Positions 17,690 to 27,700 of a DNA stretch of 64,000 nt are shown here, in pieces. The stretch spans positions 1 to 64,000 of the forward strand of contig NZ_VKHP01000011.1 of NCBI RefSeq assembly GCF_010811875.1. Reading direction: 5' to 3'. This DNA is from Bradyrhizobium uaiense (GTDB lineage: Bacteria > Pseudomonadota > Alphaproteobacteria > Rhizobiales > Xanthobacteraceae). A program made the position numbers and the translations under genes. The notes under the pieces are model-generated. The model was not told the DNA's origin, searched no databases, and saw only the letters and a list, made by a program, of their open reading frames with translations. Within the stretch, counting starts at the first letter, position 1; each line of letters opens with the position of its first letter.

Positions 17690-18972
17690 TGAGCGCCGCA
17701 CTTATTTTCGGACTGCTGTTTGCCCTGATGCTGACGGGCATGCCGATCTCGATTTCGCTCGGCCTGACCGTGCTCACCTTCCTGTTCACGATGACCGAGG
17801 TGCCGATCGAGAGCGTCGGCCTGAAGCTGTTTTCAGGCCTCGACAATTTCGGGATCATGGCGATCCCGTTCTTCATCCTGGCCGGCACCTTCCTGACTCG
17901 CGGCGGCGTCGCGCGGCGGATGATCGCGTTCACGACCTCATTAGTGGGGCATCTGCCGGGCGGCCTGGGACTCGCCGGCGTTGCGGCGTGCGCGATGTTC
18001 GCAGCGATCTCGGGCTCGAGCGTCGCCACGGTGGTCGCGATCGGCTCGATCATGATGCCGGCGATGGTCGATCACGGCTATCCGAAGCGGTTCGGCGTCG
18101 GTGTGATCTCGACCTCGGGCGCGCTCGGCATCCTGGTGCCGCCCTCGATCATCCTGGTGCTGTACGGCGTCTCCACCAACACCTCGATCGGTGCGCTGTT
18201 CATGGCCGGCATCGTGCCCGGCGTCCTGCTTGCGCTGATGCTTGCCGCGGTGACCTTCTTCGTCGCCCAGCGCAACGGCTATCCGAAGATGCCGCGCGCG
18301 ACCATCGGCCAGCAGTTCACGGCATTCCGCGAAAGCGTCTGGGGCCTGTCGCTGATCGCGATCGTGCTCGGCGGCATCTATGGCGGCATCTTCACGCCGA
18401 CCGAAGCGGCCGCGGTCGCCGCGACCTACGCCTTCTTCATCACCGTGTTCGTCTACAAGGAGCTGAAGCTCTCCGAGGTGCCGAAGGTGCTGCTGCAGGC
18501 GGCGAGCATGAGCTCGATGCTGCTCTACATCATCACCAACGCGGTGCTGTTCTCGTTCCTGATGACGCATGAGCAGATCCCGCAGGAGATGGCGGCCTGG
18601 ATCATCGACAAGAACTTCTCGGTGTGGATGTTCCTGCTCGTCGTCAACGTCATCCTGCTGCTCGCCGGCAACGTGATGGACCCGTCGTCGATCCTCCTGA
18701 TCATGGCGCCGATCCTGTTTCCGCTGGCGACCAAGCTCGGTGTACACCCGGTGCATCTCGGCATCCTGATGATCGTCAACACCGAGGTCGGGCTGTGCCA
18801 TCCGCCTGTTGGCCTCAACCTCTATATCGCGAGCAGTATCGCCAAGATGGGGATCAGCGAGATCACGATCTCGGTGCTGCCGTGGCTATGCGCGATGCTG
18901 GTGTTCCTCGGCCTGATCACTTACGTGCCGGAGATATCGCTGTGGCTGCCGCGGCTGCTCGGAATGATCTGA
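17686..18972 (+). CDS. dctM: TRAP transporter large permease DctM
   Basis: A 428-residue transport subunit with about twelve hydrophobic helices. Family signatures include FILAGTFLTRGGVARRMI, GSSVATVVAIGSIMMPAM, FTPTEAAAVAATYA and NTEVGLCHPPVGLNLY. Start ATG 17686 overlaps the dctQ stop by 4 nt. Length and ends are normal. It forms the sodium-coupled channel of the TRAP system with DctQ. Confidence 0.94.
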   Translation: MMSAALIFGLLFALMLTGMPISISLGLTVLTFLFTMTEVPIESVGLKLFSGLDNFGIMAIPFFILAGTFLTRGGVARRMIAFTTSLVGHLPGGLGLAGVAACAMFAAISGSSVATVVAIGSIMMPAMVDHGYPKRFGVGVISTSGALGILVPPSIILVLYGVSTNTSIGALFMAGIVPGVLLALMLAAVTFFVAQRNGYPKMPRATIGQQFTAFRESVWGLSLIAIVLGGIYGGIFTPTEAAAVAATYAFFITVFVYKELKLSEVPKVLLQAASMSSMLLYIITNAVLFSFLMTHEQIPQEMAAWIIDKNFSVWMFLLVVNVILLLAGNVMDPSSILLIMAPILFPLATKLGVHPVHLGILMIVNTEVGLCHPPVGLNLYIASSIAKMGISEITISVLPWLCAMLVFLGLITYVPEISLWLPRLLGMI

Positions 18973-19131
18973 CGCAAATCAGAAATCCAGGGCGCGACCT
19001 TGCGCTTTGGATGTTTCTGACGAGCAACGAAGCGGATTACATCTTGGTAAGGCAGGTCTCTCTGTCCAATCCGTAAGTTGAAGGCAGCAGCAGGGGGTAT
19101 CATCTTCGAGCAACCTTCAAAGGAGGTTCGG

Positions 19132-19713
19132 ATGAATAAAGTTCTGCTCGCCGGTGTCGCGGCGCTCACGATCGCCGGTTCGACTGTGGTCTATGCCCAG
19201 CATCGTCCCTGGTTCCACGGACACATGCGGATGAGCTCCGAGGATCGCACCGCTTTCCTCGACGCGCGCATTGCCGCGGTGCACGCCGGGCTGAAGCTCA
19301 CAGCCGATCAGGAGAAGCTGTGGCCGCCGGTCGAGGCCGCGGTGCGCGACTTCGCCAAGATGCGGATCGATCGCGCCAATGCGCGGATGGCCGTCGAGAA
19401 GACCGACGCGGACAAGGCTGACAAGCCGGGCGATCCTGTCGCGCGCCTGCGCGAGCGCGCCGACAACATGGCGGCGACCGCGACGTCGCTGAAGAAGATC
19501 GCCGATGCCGCCGACCCGCTCTACAAGACGCTCGACGACAACCAGAAGCGGCGGCTGACCCTGCTCACCCACATGGAAGGCCGCGGATTCGGCGCCGAGG
19601 GCTGGCGCCGCCACCGCCTCGAGCACGGCATGGACCGCTGGGAACGCGGCGGCCGCGACCACCATTTCGACCGGGATGACGGGCCGGATCAGGAGCGCTC
19701 GGGCCGGCTCTGA
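19132..19713 (+). CDS. Periplasmic LTXXQ/Spy-like protein
   Basis: 193 residues. A signal peptide spans 1-23 (MNKVLLAGVAALTIAGSTVVYAQ). The LTADQEKLW motif (LTxxQ) characteristic of Spy/CpxP-type periplasmic chaperones is followed by a second half with DDNQKRRLTLL, and the tail is rich in His, Arg and Asp, which could bind metal. The start is the ATG at 19132 behind a perfect AAAGGAGGT site. A factor-independent terminator follows at 19746. Confidence 0.82.
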   Translation: MNKVLLAGVAALTIAGSTVVYAQHRPWFHGHMRMSSEDRTAFLDARIAAVHAGLKLTADQEKLWPPVEAAVRDFAKMRIDRANARMAVEKTDADKADKPGDPVARLRERADNMAATATSLKKIADAADPLYKTLDDNQKRRLTLLTHMEGRGFGAEGWRRHRLEHGMDRWERGGRDHHFDRDDGPDQERSGRL

Positions 19714-19745
19714 GCGCCTGCGGCCGGCAGCGTCGCCAAGCCTAT

Positions 19746-19774
19746 GAAAGGCCGCCGGAATCCGGCGGCCTTTC
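19746..19774 (+). terminator. Intrinsic terminator after the Spy-like gene
   Basis: GAAAGGCCGCCGGA (19746-19759) pairs perfectly with TCCGGCGGCCTTTC (19761-19774). It is a long GC-rich stem ending in TTTC, 33 bp after the stop codon. Confidence 0.8.
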
Positions 19775-19889
19775 GGCCGTCGGGAGGGTTCGTAAAAGTC
19801 GGGAAAACTTGCGCCAGCTTGCTGGACATCGCGGAATCGCTTTGCTAAACGACGGCCTCTCTTGCGAGGGTCATTTCCGGACAAGTTCC

Positions 19890-19965
<76 letters not shown>

Positions 19966-20009
19966 AGCTTTTCAAAGACTTGGCCAGACCTCGCGCAGAA
20001 CGGACCTTT

Positions 20010-20033
20010 CAGTTGGGAGGTCAGTTGGGAGTT
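20010..20033. repeat. Tandem 12-bp repeat near the tRNA-Lys border
   Basis: CAGTTGGGAGGT followed by CAGTTGGGAGTT, 45 bp past the tRNA-Lys CCA end. Short direct repeats next to an attachment site are often integrase arm-binding sites. A different tandem pair (CTGGTGCG twice) lies on the other side of the integrase gene. Confidence 0.6.
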
Positions 20034-20214
20034 TTTGTTCGGTTTCCGTGCTCGTCGACTGCCGATCTCCTCGACGATTGGCGGGATGGCTGCCCGTTAC
20101 CGCAGCGGCTATCTCGTTTCCGGCGGCGTGGAGCGCTCTCTCACGCAGTAGCCTTGGCGACCGGTGAACGCCTTCACCTGGAATCCATCCACATCCCCAA
20201 ATCTTATTCTGCTT

Positions 20215-21258
20215 CTAGCCGTAGACCACGCTCAGCTTCTTGATTGCTGACTCCGCAAGCTCGACACGCCCGCCAAGGTAGTGCGCATCGAGTATCTGCT
20301 GCACGGTGGCCATCGAGTGTCCGGTAATCGCGGCGATCTCAGGCACTGAACAATTCGACAGCGCGAGCCGGGTGACGGCGGTTCCGCGTAGGTCATGGAA
20401 ATGAAGGTCTTTGAGCGACGTCTTCTTGAATGCCTTGTCCCAGCTTGTCCTGAAGCCGTCCTCCGTCCAGGGGCGGCCGAACGAGTTGACCAAAATGGTG
20501 ACGGCTGAGCGCTTTTCCTTAAGCGCAGCATCAAGGGCCGCTTTTAGCGGTGGTCCTACTGGTATGGTTACGCGCCGGCGGCCCTTGCTGCCGCGTCCCT
20601 TCGACTGTCGCATCCGGATATACGTGCCATCATAGTCCTTCCAGGTCAGCCGGAGCAGATCTCCCTGACGCTGGCCTGTCCAGAGCGCGAGCAGGAGAGC
20701 GGCCTGTAATTCGATGGACGCTACACCGCAAAAGGCGCGAATGTCCTCGGCGGTCCACACGATTTCCGACCGGTCAGATTCATAAAGCCGGCCGCCGCGT
20801 TCGCAGACATTCACGGCAATCTTGCCGTGGTCCTTGGCGACCGAGAGCACGCGCGCGATCGTCGTCCAGACGTAGTCTGCTTTGCGCGGTGTGGAGGAAA
20901 ACGAGTTGCGGAAGGCCTTGAAGTCTCCTCGCGCACGTCGGTCCTCCACCGCACCGATCGGCATCGCACCGAACTTGGCTTCTACCAACGCGAGGTATTG
21001 ATCGTAGGCGCGCTTGCTTTTGTAGCCAAGGCCTGTGTACTCGCTCTGGTCCTTGAAGTAGTCGATGAGCGAGCTAAACGTTTCGGTGCTTTTCTTGGGC
21101 TTCGCCGCGACTGCCTCACTGAAGAGCCGAACGAAATCCGGAGTGCCCGGCTCTGCATCGATGCGCGGGCCTCCTTTCCAAGCGTACCAGTACGTCTTGA
21201 CCGTCCCATCAGCGAGTTTTTTTGTAAGGCTGTTGATGCCTTTGAGCCGCATCCGCAT
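20215..21258 (-). CDS. Tyrosine-type site-specific integrase (element 1)
   Basis: A 347-residue tyrosine recombinase. An N-terminal SAM-like core-binding domain (FSSLIDYFKDQSEYTGLGYKS region) is followed by the catalytic domain with the expected residues: Arg in TGQRQGDLLRL, His-x-x-Arg in FHDLRGTAVTRL, His in ITGHSMATV and Tyr in ILDAHYLGG. The start MRMRLKGIN at 21258 is preferred; the frame continues upstream to 21474 but that part overlaps the excisionase-like gene and is not integrase-like. The 3' end points to tRNA-Lys 250 bp away, the usual arrangement for tRNA-inserted elements. Confidence 0.9.
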   Translation of the reverse strand: MRMRLKGINSLTKKLADGTVKTYWYAWKGGPRIDAEPGTPDFVRLFSEAVAAKPKKSTETFSSLIDYFKDQSEYTGLGYKSKRAYDQYLALVEAKFGAMPIGAVEDRRARGDFKAFRNSFSSTPRKADYVWTTIARVLSVAKDHGKIAVNVCERGGRLYESDRSEIVWTAEDIRAFCGVASIELQAALLLALWTGQRQGDLLRLTWKDYDGTYIRMRQSKGRGSKGRRRVTIPVGPPLKAALDAALKEKRSAVTILVNSFGRPWTEDGFRTSWDKAFKKTSLKDLHFHDLRGTAVTRLALSNCSVPEIAAITGHSMATVQQILDAHYLGGRVELAESAIKKLSVVYG

Positions 21259-21487
21259 TTTGCGAGGCCTTCCATTCGTCGTAGGGTGACAGCTGCGGTC
21301 GAATTTTAGAATCCAGACCCGAGATCCGGTCAAGGGCGGCGTCGATGGCTTTTCTATCCCATTTGCGTGTTCCCGGAATCGGTCTTGGCATGATTCCTCG
21401 TCGGACCCACTCGTTGAATGCTGAAAGCGAGTCACAGCCTGCGTAAGCCGCAGCTTGTTCTTTCGACATGCCACGGGGCTCGATCAT
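21209..21487 (-). CDS. Excisionase-like helix-turn-helix protein (element 1)
   Basis: A 92-residue protein with an AlpA/MerR-like DNA-binding helix (MSKEQAAAYAGCDSLSAFNEWVRRGIMPRPIPGTRKWDR, residues about 7-45). It sits immediately upstream of, and overlaps by 50 nt, the integrase gene, the standard place for an excision-directionality factor. The second integrase in this window has a counterpart with the same SxxQAAxYxG pattern. Function is inferred from fold and position. Confidence 0.75.
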   Translation of the reverse strand: MIEPRGMSKEQAAAYAGCDSLSAFNEWVRRGIMPRPIPGTRKWDRKAIDAALDRISGLDSKIRPQLSPYDEWKASQNADAAQRHQQPYKKTR

Positions 21488-22061
21488 TCGGTGCTCCCAC
21501 TGCCACAGTTTGAATGGTGCCGAGTGTCGGCAGTCCTTTTGATCAAGGCCGAGACCGCTGCGGAAAAAAGTGTAGGGGGCTTAGCGTCGCAAATTCGGTT
21601 ACCGTGGAGTGGAAATCGGACAAGTCTGTGAGCGTGAGCGACGCCAGAACGGCTGATGAGATTCATGGGATCGAGCTTCGTCTGGTGCGGCGATCCTCGC
21701 CGGGATCCGACACCTAGCTGATTTCGCTTGTGTGCCAGCAAGATAGATCCTGCAATCAGACCGTTATGAGCGACGGGATATCGAGCAGCTTTGTTAATCT
21801 TGCTGCGTTTTCGCTTCGGTTCGATCGCGTTTGTCACCGTTCGGTTGAGCCGTTTCTGGTGCGAAACTGGTGCGGCGTTCCGGCTAACGCATAGGTCCAA
21901 AGTGTACCCGCACCTGCCGGTGTCTCGGAAAAGTGTGCCGTCCGGGAGACCCGAACTTTCTGTTTTCTATCCCGTCATCCCTGTCTGTTCTCATGCCGCA
22001 GCGTCTCAGCCCTTCTAACGGCCGAGAGAATGACGTAGGAGATGGAAGGAAGAGGTTCGAA
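21488..22061. other. Non-coding junction between integrase 1 and the catabolic cassette
   Basis: No convincing gene in these 574 bp. A 138-codon minus-strand frame (21484-21900) has no ribosome site or recognisable motif. The region contains the left copy of a 24-bp direct repeat (21851-21874) and the leader of the IclR gene, whose ribosome site GGAAGAGG lies just before 22062. Confidence 0.6.
21851..21874. repeat. Left copy of a 24-bp direct repeat flanking the catabolic cassette
   Basis: The 24-bp sequence beginning CGTTTCTGGTGCGAAACTGG recurs exactly, in the same orientation, at 33462-33485. Inside it CTGGTGCG occurs twice at 11-bp spacing. The two copies bracket the IclR-to-RraA gene set (11.6 kb). 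It could be an attachment or integrase-arm sequence left by insertion. Confidence 0.75.
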
Positions 22062-22811
22062 ATGGCTAAGCAGACCGAGAAGAAACAGCCTGCACTTAAC
22101 GGCGTATCAGCGGCCGAACGAGCGCTCGCGGTGCTCACGGCGTTCCGCAGGGGCGACAGCGCCTTGAGCCTAGCCGAGCTCGCCGAGCGGACCGGTCTGG
22201 TCAAGAGCACGATCCTGCGGCTAGCTTTATCGCTGCAACAATACCGCCTGCTCGCGCGCTTGCCGGATGGCTCTTATCGGCTCGACGCGGAGACCTTGCG
22301 CCTCGGCACCGCCTATCAGCAGGCGTTTCGCCTTTCCGATCACGTCATGCCCGTGCTTGAGCAGCTCGCCGCGAAAACCGGCGAGACGACCTCCTTCTAT
22401 GTTCGCAACGGCGAAGAGCGGTTGTGTCTTTTCCGAGTGGAAAGCACCAACCGGATCCGGATGACCGTGCAGCCGGGCGACACCCGTCCGATGGACAAAT
22501 CGGCCATCGCGCAGACACTTCGTCGGTATGAGTCCGCAGTGCCTGGACCGGACGACGAGCTGCCGCTCTTTACCTCAGGCGTCACGGATCCTCATGCAGC
22601 CGCGCTCGCCATGCCCGTGTTCGGCATCGGAGAATCGCTTGTCGGGGCAATCTCGATCTCCGGGCCGATTAGCCGCCTCACGCCTGCGCGGGCGGATCAG
22701 ATGAAGGGAGCGCTGTTTGAAGCCGCCACCAAGCTCACCCTCGCATGCGGAGGAACTCCATCCGCCGCCATCGGAAAGGGCGCGCGCAAACGGTCCAACC
22801 GGACGGCATAA
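22062..22811 (+). CDS. IclR-family transcriptional regulator
   Basis: A 249-residue IclR-type regulator. The N-terminal winged helix (about 15-75) contains AERALAVLTAFRRGDSALSLAELAERTGL and VKSTILRLALSLQ; the C-terminal GAF-like effector domain contains LAAKTGETTSFYVRNGEERLCLFRVES and ends around PISRLTPAR. The start is the ATG at 22062 behind GGAAGAGG. A palindrome begins 3 bp after the stop codon, ahead of the first catabolic gene, and a second copy controls the divergent genes at 27.9 kb, so this protein is the likely regulator of the cassette. The inducer is unknown. Confidence 0.92.
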   Translation: MAKQTEKKQPALNGVSAAERALAVLTAFRRGDSALSLAELAERTGLVKSTILRLALSLQQYRLLARLPDGSYRLDAETLRLGTAYQQAFRLSDHVMPVLEQLAAKTGETTSFYVRNGEERLCLFRVESTNRIRMTVQPGDTRPMDKSAIAQTLRRYESAVPGPDDELPLFTSGVTDPHAAALAMPVFGIGESLVGAISISGPISRLTPARADQMKGALFEAATKLTLACGGTPSAAIGKGARKRSNRTA

Positions 22812-22813
22812 AA

Positions 22814-22828
22814 CGAAACGTCGTTTCA
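22814..22828. promoter_or_regulatory. Candidate IclR operator upstream of the first amidohydrolase
   Basis: CGAAACGTCGTTTCA: the half-sites GAAAC and GTTTC are separated by three bases. It matches the second site at 27913-27927 except at two positions and has the form of operators used by IclR-family proteins. It lies about 70 bp before the first catabolic gene. Confidence 0.7.
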
Positions 22829-22899
22829 TTTTACTTGCCGAGTCCGCCGTCTTGGGCTTATAAGCCTCCCCATAATAAACGATGGGGAGGGCGAACTTC

Positions 22900-23850
22900 G
22901 TGGCACTAGCAATGCTCACGCGCAGGACGATCCTTGCTGGACTGGGCGCATCGCTGGTTCCGCACGTTGCGACTGCGCAGGCCGAGGAGGTGCGTTGGTC
23001 GAGCGGCTCCGGGAAGCCGCGTTTCATTGCGCCGGCCGGCGCGACGGACTGTCATTTCCATACCTATGACAAGACCTATCCCCTCATGAAGGGCGCGACC
23101 CTGCTGCCGGAGGACGCCTTGCCTGACGATTACCGCGCTCTGCAGCGCCGGATCGGCACGACGCGGGGCGTGATCATCCAGCCTTCCACTTACGGCATCG
23201 ACAACCGGCTGCAGATCGCGTCACGGCAGGCGCTTGGCGCAGAGAATTTTCGCGTGATTGCCGTCGTTGCGGAGGACATTTCCGACGTCGACCTGCGTCG
23301 GCTCGACGAACAAGGTGTCCGCGGCGTTCGCTTCAACCTTGGCTTTCCCGGCGTGCTGACGGTGGAGTCGCTCAAGCCGCTCGCGCCGCGGCTCGCCGAT
23401 CTTGGCTGGCACTGCCAGATCAACATGCGCCCCAAGCAGATTGAGGACCATGCCGATCTGCTGGCTTCCCTGCCAGGACGTCTCGTGTTCGATCACCTAG
23501 CGCAGGTGCCGCAACCGGCCGGCGTTGAGAGCGCGCCCTACAAGATCATTCGTGGCCTGATCGACCGCGGCAAGACCTGGGTCAAGCTGTCCGGTCCCTA
23601 TGTGTCGAGCAAGCAGGGCGCGCCTGATTACGCCGACGCAGGCGTCGTTGCGGCCGCTTACGTGAAGGCCGCGCCGGAGCGGCTGGTGTGGGGCAGTGAC
23701 TGGCCGCATCCGTCGGAACGGGACAGCAAGCCGGATGATGCGCGCCTGTTCGATCTCTTCGCCCAATGCGCGGGGAGCGACGTCGTATTCAAGCGTATCC
23801 TCGTCGACAACCCAGCCGAGCTCTATGGCTTTCCGAAAGTCGCTCCATGA
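22900..23850 (+). CDS. Exported amidohydrolase, LigI/fuconolactonase-like (COG3618 type)
   Basis: A 316-residue TIM-barrel metal-dependent hydrolase of the family that includes 2-pyrone-4,6-dicarboxylate lactonase (LigI) and L-fuconolactonase. The metal motif DCHFHTYD, IIQPSTYGIDNR, GVRFNLGF, LVFDHLAQVPQP and WGSDWPHPS are in family order. The N-terminus LTRRTILAGLGASLVPHVATAQA looks like a Tat signal. The start is uncertain: a GTG at 22900 with GGGAGGG upstream is preferred over ATGs at 22882 and 22912. The stop overlaps the next gene (ATGA). A related paralogue is encoded at 31656. Its lactone substrate is unknown. Confidence 0.85.
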   Translation: MALAMLTRRTILAGLGASLVPHVATAQAEEVRWSSGSGKPRFIAPAGATDCHFHTYDKTYPLMKGATLLPEDALPDDYRALQRRIGTTRGVIIQPSTYGIDNRLQIASRQALGAENFRVIAVVAEDISDVDLRRLDEQGVRGVRFNLGFPGVLTVESLKPLAPRLADLGWHCQINMRPKQIEDHADLLASLPGRLVFDHLAQVPQPAGVESAPYKIIRGLIDRGKTWVKLSGPYVSSKQGAPDYADAGVVAAAYVKAAPERLVWGSDWPHPSERDSKPDDARLFDLFAQCAGSDVVFKRILVDNPAELYGFPKVAP

Positions 23851-24770
23851 CATTCTTCAGCCCGCCGCGCCGGATCGAGACCAGCATCTTCACGCGGCTT
23901 CCGGACCGGTTCCGCAACCCCCGTCGCACGGCGTGGGCCGATGCCAATCAGGGCGGTCGTGAGATCGACTCGTTCCTCGAGGGCCCCTCGTTCGATCGGC
24001 AGGGCCGGCTCTACATCACCGATATTCCCTACGGGCGCATCTTCCGGACCAACGAGGGTGGCGAATGGGAGCTCGTGTCGGAATATGATGGGTGGCCGAA
24101 CGGACTGAAGATCCATCGCGACGGCCGCATCTTCATCACGGACTACAAGCGCGGCATCATGCTGCTGGACCCCACGAGCGGCAAGGTGACCCCGCATCTC
24201 GAAACCGCTGCGAGCGAGAGCTTCAAGGGCGTCAACGATCTGGTCTTCGCGCCATCAGGCAATCTCTATTTCACCGATCAGGGCCAGACCGGGATGCATG
24301 ATCCCACCGGCCGGGTCTGGAAGCTCACGCCGGATGGCCGGCTCACTTGCCTGCTCAACACGATTCCCAGCCCGAACGGCATCGTCGTCGACCCCGAGGA
24401 GAGCTTTCTGCTCGTCGCAGTGACGCGCGCCAACCAGATCTGGCGCGTACCGCTGCCAACCAGCGGCCTGACAACGAAGGTCGGGATATTCTCGCATCTG
24501 CACGGCGGCCCCGGCGGTCCTGACGGACTTGCGCTCGACAGCGGCGGCAATCTACTGGTCTGTCACACCGGCTTCGGCTCGATCTGGCGGCTCTCGCCCT
24601 TGGCCGAGCCGCTCGATCGCATCGTCTCCTGCGCGGGCGTCGGCACGACCAATCTTGCTTTTGGCGGACCCGAGCGAAAGAGCCTCTTCATCACTGAAAG
24701 CCGCACAGGCACGCTGCTGCGCGCCGAGCTCGAGACACCGGGCATGGCGATGTTCTCGCACGCCGAATAG
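23847..24770 (+). CDS. SMP-30/gluconolactonase-family lactonase
   Basis: A 307-residue six-bladed beta-propeller hydrolase. Repeated blade motifs (EGPSFDRQGRLYITDIPYGRIF, NGLKIHRDGRIFITDYKRGI, VNDLVFAPSGNLYFTDQG, GPDGLALDSGGNLLV) carry the Glu, Asn and Asp residues that bind the divalent metal in SMP-30 lactonases. The start overlaps the upstream amidohydrolase stop by 4 nt. With two other putative lactone hydrolases nearby it suggests that the cassette degrades a lactone or a sugar acid passing through one. It has no signal peptide. Confidence 0.87.
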   Translation: MTFFSPPRRIETSIFTRLPDRFRNPRRTAWADANQGGREIDSFLEGPSFDRQGRLYITDIPYGRIFRTNEGGEWELVSEYDGWPNGLKIHRDGRIFITDYKRGIMLLDPTSGKVTPHLETAASESFKGVNDLVFAPSGNLYFTDQGQTGMHDPTGRVWKLTPDGRLTCLLNTIPSPNGIVVDPEESFLLVAVTRANQIWRVPLPTSGLTTKVGIFSHLHGGPGGPDGLALDSGGNLLVCHTGFGSIWRLSPLAEPLDRIVSCAGVGTTNLAFGGPERKSLFITESRTGTLLRAELETPGMAMFSHAE

Positions 24771-24771
24771 G

Positions 24772-27700
24772 TTAGCATCTGCTCAGGCATGCGAGCAAAG
24801 CCTGAGCCGGATGGGCCAGCGCCCGCTGGTCCATGATCTTGACCTGCGATCGGCACGAGTAGCCTGTTGCGAGCAGGTGGCCGCTTTGAGCCCATCGATT
24901 GACGTGAGGTCCCCAGCTCATTCCGTAGATGTACTCGGACGTCGCGCGATGTTCGGCCTCGTGGCCATACGTGCCCGCCATTCCACAGCATCCTGAAGGC
25001 AGCACCTGCAAGCTCGCGCCGGCTGCGGGGAACGCGGTTTGCCAGTCGCGCAGAGTGGAAAGGGCGAGCGAGCGCTCCGAGCAGTGTGGCAGTAGCAGGT
25101 ACTCGTCACCCGCGCTTGAAGCCTTCGGGATCGCGTTGTGGTGACGCGCCAGCCGTTCCTGAACCAGGAGAACGGGCGGCGGCCGGTCCGCCTCAGCCAA
25201 CATCCCGTATTCCGACCGGTAGGTCAGCGTCATCGAGGCATCGACACCGACCAGCTCGACGCCGGTGGCAGCGAGATCGCGCAGCATCGCGGCATTGCGC
25301 GAGGCGGTGCGGGTAAAGGCGCCGAGGAAGCCGTGCACGTGCAGCGGCTTCCCGTTTGCCCGGAACGGCGCGACGAACGGCCGGAAGCGGATTGCGCGCA
25401 TCAGATCCAGCACGGCGAGCACGACATGCAACTCATAGTAGCTCGTGAAGGCGTCCTGCACCAGCACCACGCTGCGCGCGCGTTCCTCGATCGAGAGCGC
25501 CGCCAACGTCTTGGGCGTTGCGATCGCGATCCCGCGAGCCGCCAGTTCCGCCTGGATCGAGAGGTCGGAGAATTTCGGAGAATGCACCAGTCCGATGGCA
25601 CGCATCAATGCGCGGCCGGGTGGGCTGTCGATCAGGACGTTGTATAGGCCGCTCACCTTGCCAAGTGCGGGCAGCATCGATTCCAGCGAGCCGACCAGAT
25701 GGTCCCGCAGCGGCCGCAGATAGCGGCCATGGTAGACCTCGAGAAATTTCGCGCGAAAGGTCGGTAGTCGACCTTGATCGGGCATTGCCCGCTGCACGAC
25801 TTGCAGGCGAGGCATCCATCCATCGCCTCTTTCACGGCATGCGAGAAATCAGCCTCGCGCGCCCAGCTGTTGCGCAGTCGCGCGGGAAAGTCGCGCCAGC
25901 GCGAGGCTTTCCGAAGCGCCGCCGCTTCGCTCACGGGATCGACGCCGAGTGCCGCGAGCTGCCGCAGCCATTCCCGGATCAGCGACGCGCGACCCTTCGG
26001 CGAATGCCGGCGATCGCGCGTCGCCTTATAGGAGGGGCACATCGCCTCATTCGGGTCCCAGGAGAAGCAGGCCCCGTTGCCGTTGCAATGGAGCGCCTCG
26101 TCATAGGCGGAGCGGAGTGAGGCGGGGATCGTTCGGTCGAGCTGGCCGCGTGTGGTCAGCCCGTCGATCGCCAGCAATTGGCCGCCCGCGGGTGCTGCGA
26201 TCTTTCCGGGATTGAGCCGATTGCGCGGATCGAATGCCGCCTTGATGGATTGCAGGACCGGGTAGAGCGGCCCGAAGAAGCGCGGCGAGAATTCCGAGCG
26301 CACGCCCTTGCCGTGCTCGCCCCACAGCAGGCCGCCATATTTGCTGGTGAGGCGGACGACCTCTTCGGTGATCTCGCGGATCAGCGGCTCCTGGGTAGGG
26401 GCCTTCATGTCGATGGCCGGGCGGACATGCAGCACGCCGGCATCGACATGGCCGAACATGCCATAGACCAGCCCACGCGCGTCCAGCAGCGCGCGGAGTT
26501 CGGCGATATAGTCGGCGAGGTTCTCGGGCGGAACGGCGGTGTCCTCCACGAAGGGGATCGGCCGCTTGTCGCCTTGCATATTGCCGAGCAGACCGACGGA
26601 TTTCCTCCGCATCGTCCAGATCGCGTTCACCTCGGCCTCGCCGTGCGCCACGGTGAAGCCGCGGCGGCCGCGCGACGGATCGGCCGCGCCAAGCGCCTCG
26701 GTCATCCGGCGAACCGGGACCTCGACGTCCAGCTCGCTATCGCCGACGAATTCGACGAGATTGACGCCGGTGGCGCGTTGCCCGTCGTCTTCGGGGAAGT
26801 ATTGCCGGACCTGGTCCCAGACCACATCGTTTTGCGCCAGACCAAGCACTCTGGAATCGACGGTCTCGATGGAAGCGGCGCCGAACCGGATCAGCTCTTG
26901 CACGTCGCGCAAGGCGGCATCGAAGCTGCCATAGCGCACGTTGACGAGGGCGCTGTGCCTCGGGATCGGCTCCACGTTCAGCTTGGCTTCGGCAATCAGC
27001 GCCAGCGTGCCTTCGCTGCCGCAGAGGATCGAGTTCAGGTTGAAGCGGCCGCGATCGTCGCGGATGTGGGCGAGGTCATAGCCGGTCAAACAGCGGTTCA
27101 GCTTGGGGAAGTGCGCTGCGATCTGGTCCGCCTGCTCGCGCTGGATCGCGTCGACCAGCCGATGCACGGCACCGACGAGATCGGTTTGTCGCTGGATTTG
27201 CTGCAACTCCTGATCATCGAGCGGCCTCGACGTCCACACCGTGCCGTCCAGCAAGACGGTCGTCAGTTCCAGCACGTGGTCGCGCGTCTTGCCATAGAGG
27301 CAGGAGCCCTGGCCGCTGGCGTCAGTGCTGATCATGCCGCCGATCGTGGCGCGATTCGAGGTCGAGAGCTCCGGCGGGAAGAACAGGCCGTGCTCCGCCA
27401 GCGCCGCGTTGAGCTGATCCTTCACCACGCCGGCCTGCACCCGCACCCAGCGTTCGGTCGGGTTGATCTCGATGATCCCGTTCATGTGGCGCGAGACGTC
27501 GACCACAAGACCTTCCGTCAGCGACTGACCGTTGGTGCCCGTTCCGCCGCCGCGAGGCGCGAAGACGATGTCCTTGAAGCGATCGTCGGCCGTAGCCCGC
27601 ACGATGCGCACGAGATCGTCGATGCTGCGCGGGAAGGCCACGAGTTGCGGGAGCAATTGGTAGATCGAGTTGTCGGTTGCCGACACGATCCGGTCGCCAG

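Noticed and set aside
21484..21900. 138-codon minus-strand frame before the excisionase-like gene
   Set aside because: No ribosome site or motif. Part of it translates the 24-bp direct repeat, and a frame over the right-hand copy (33080-33511) gives the same short APVSHQKR peptide, which explains the similarity.
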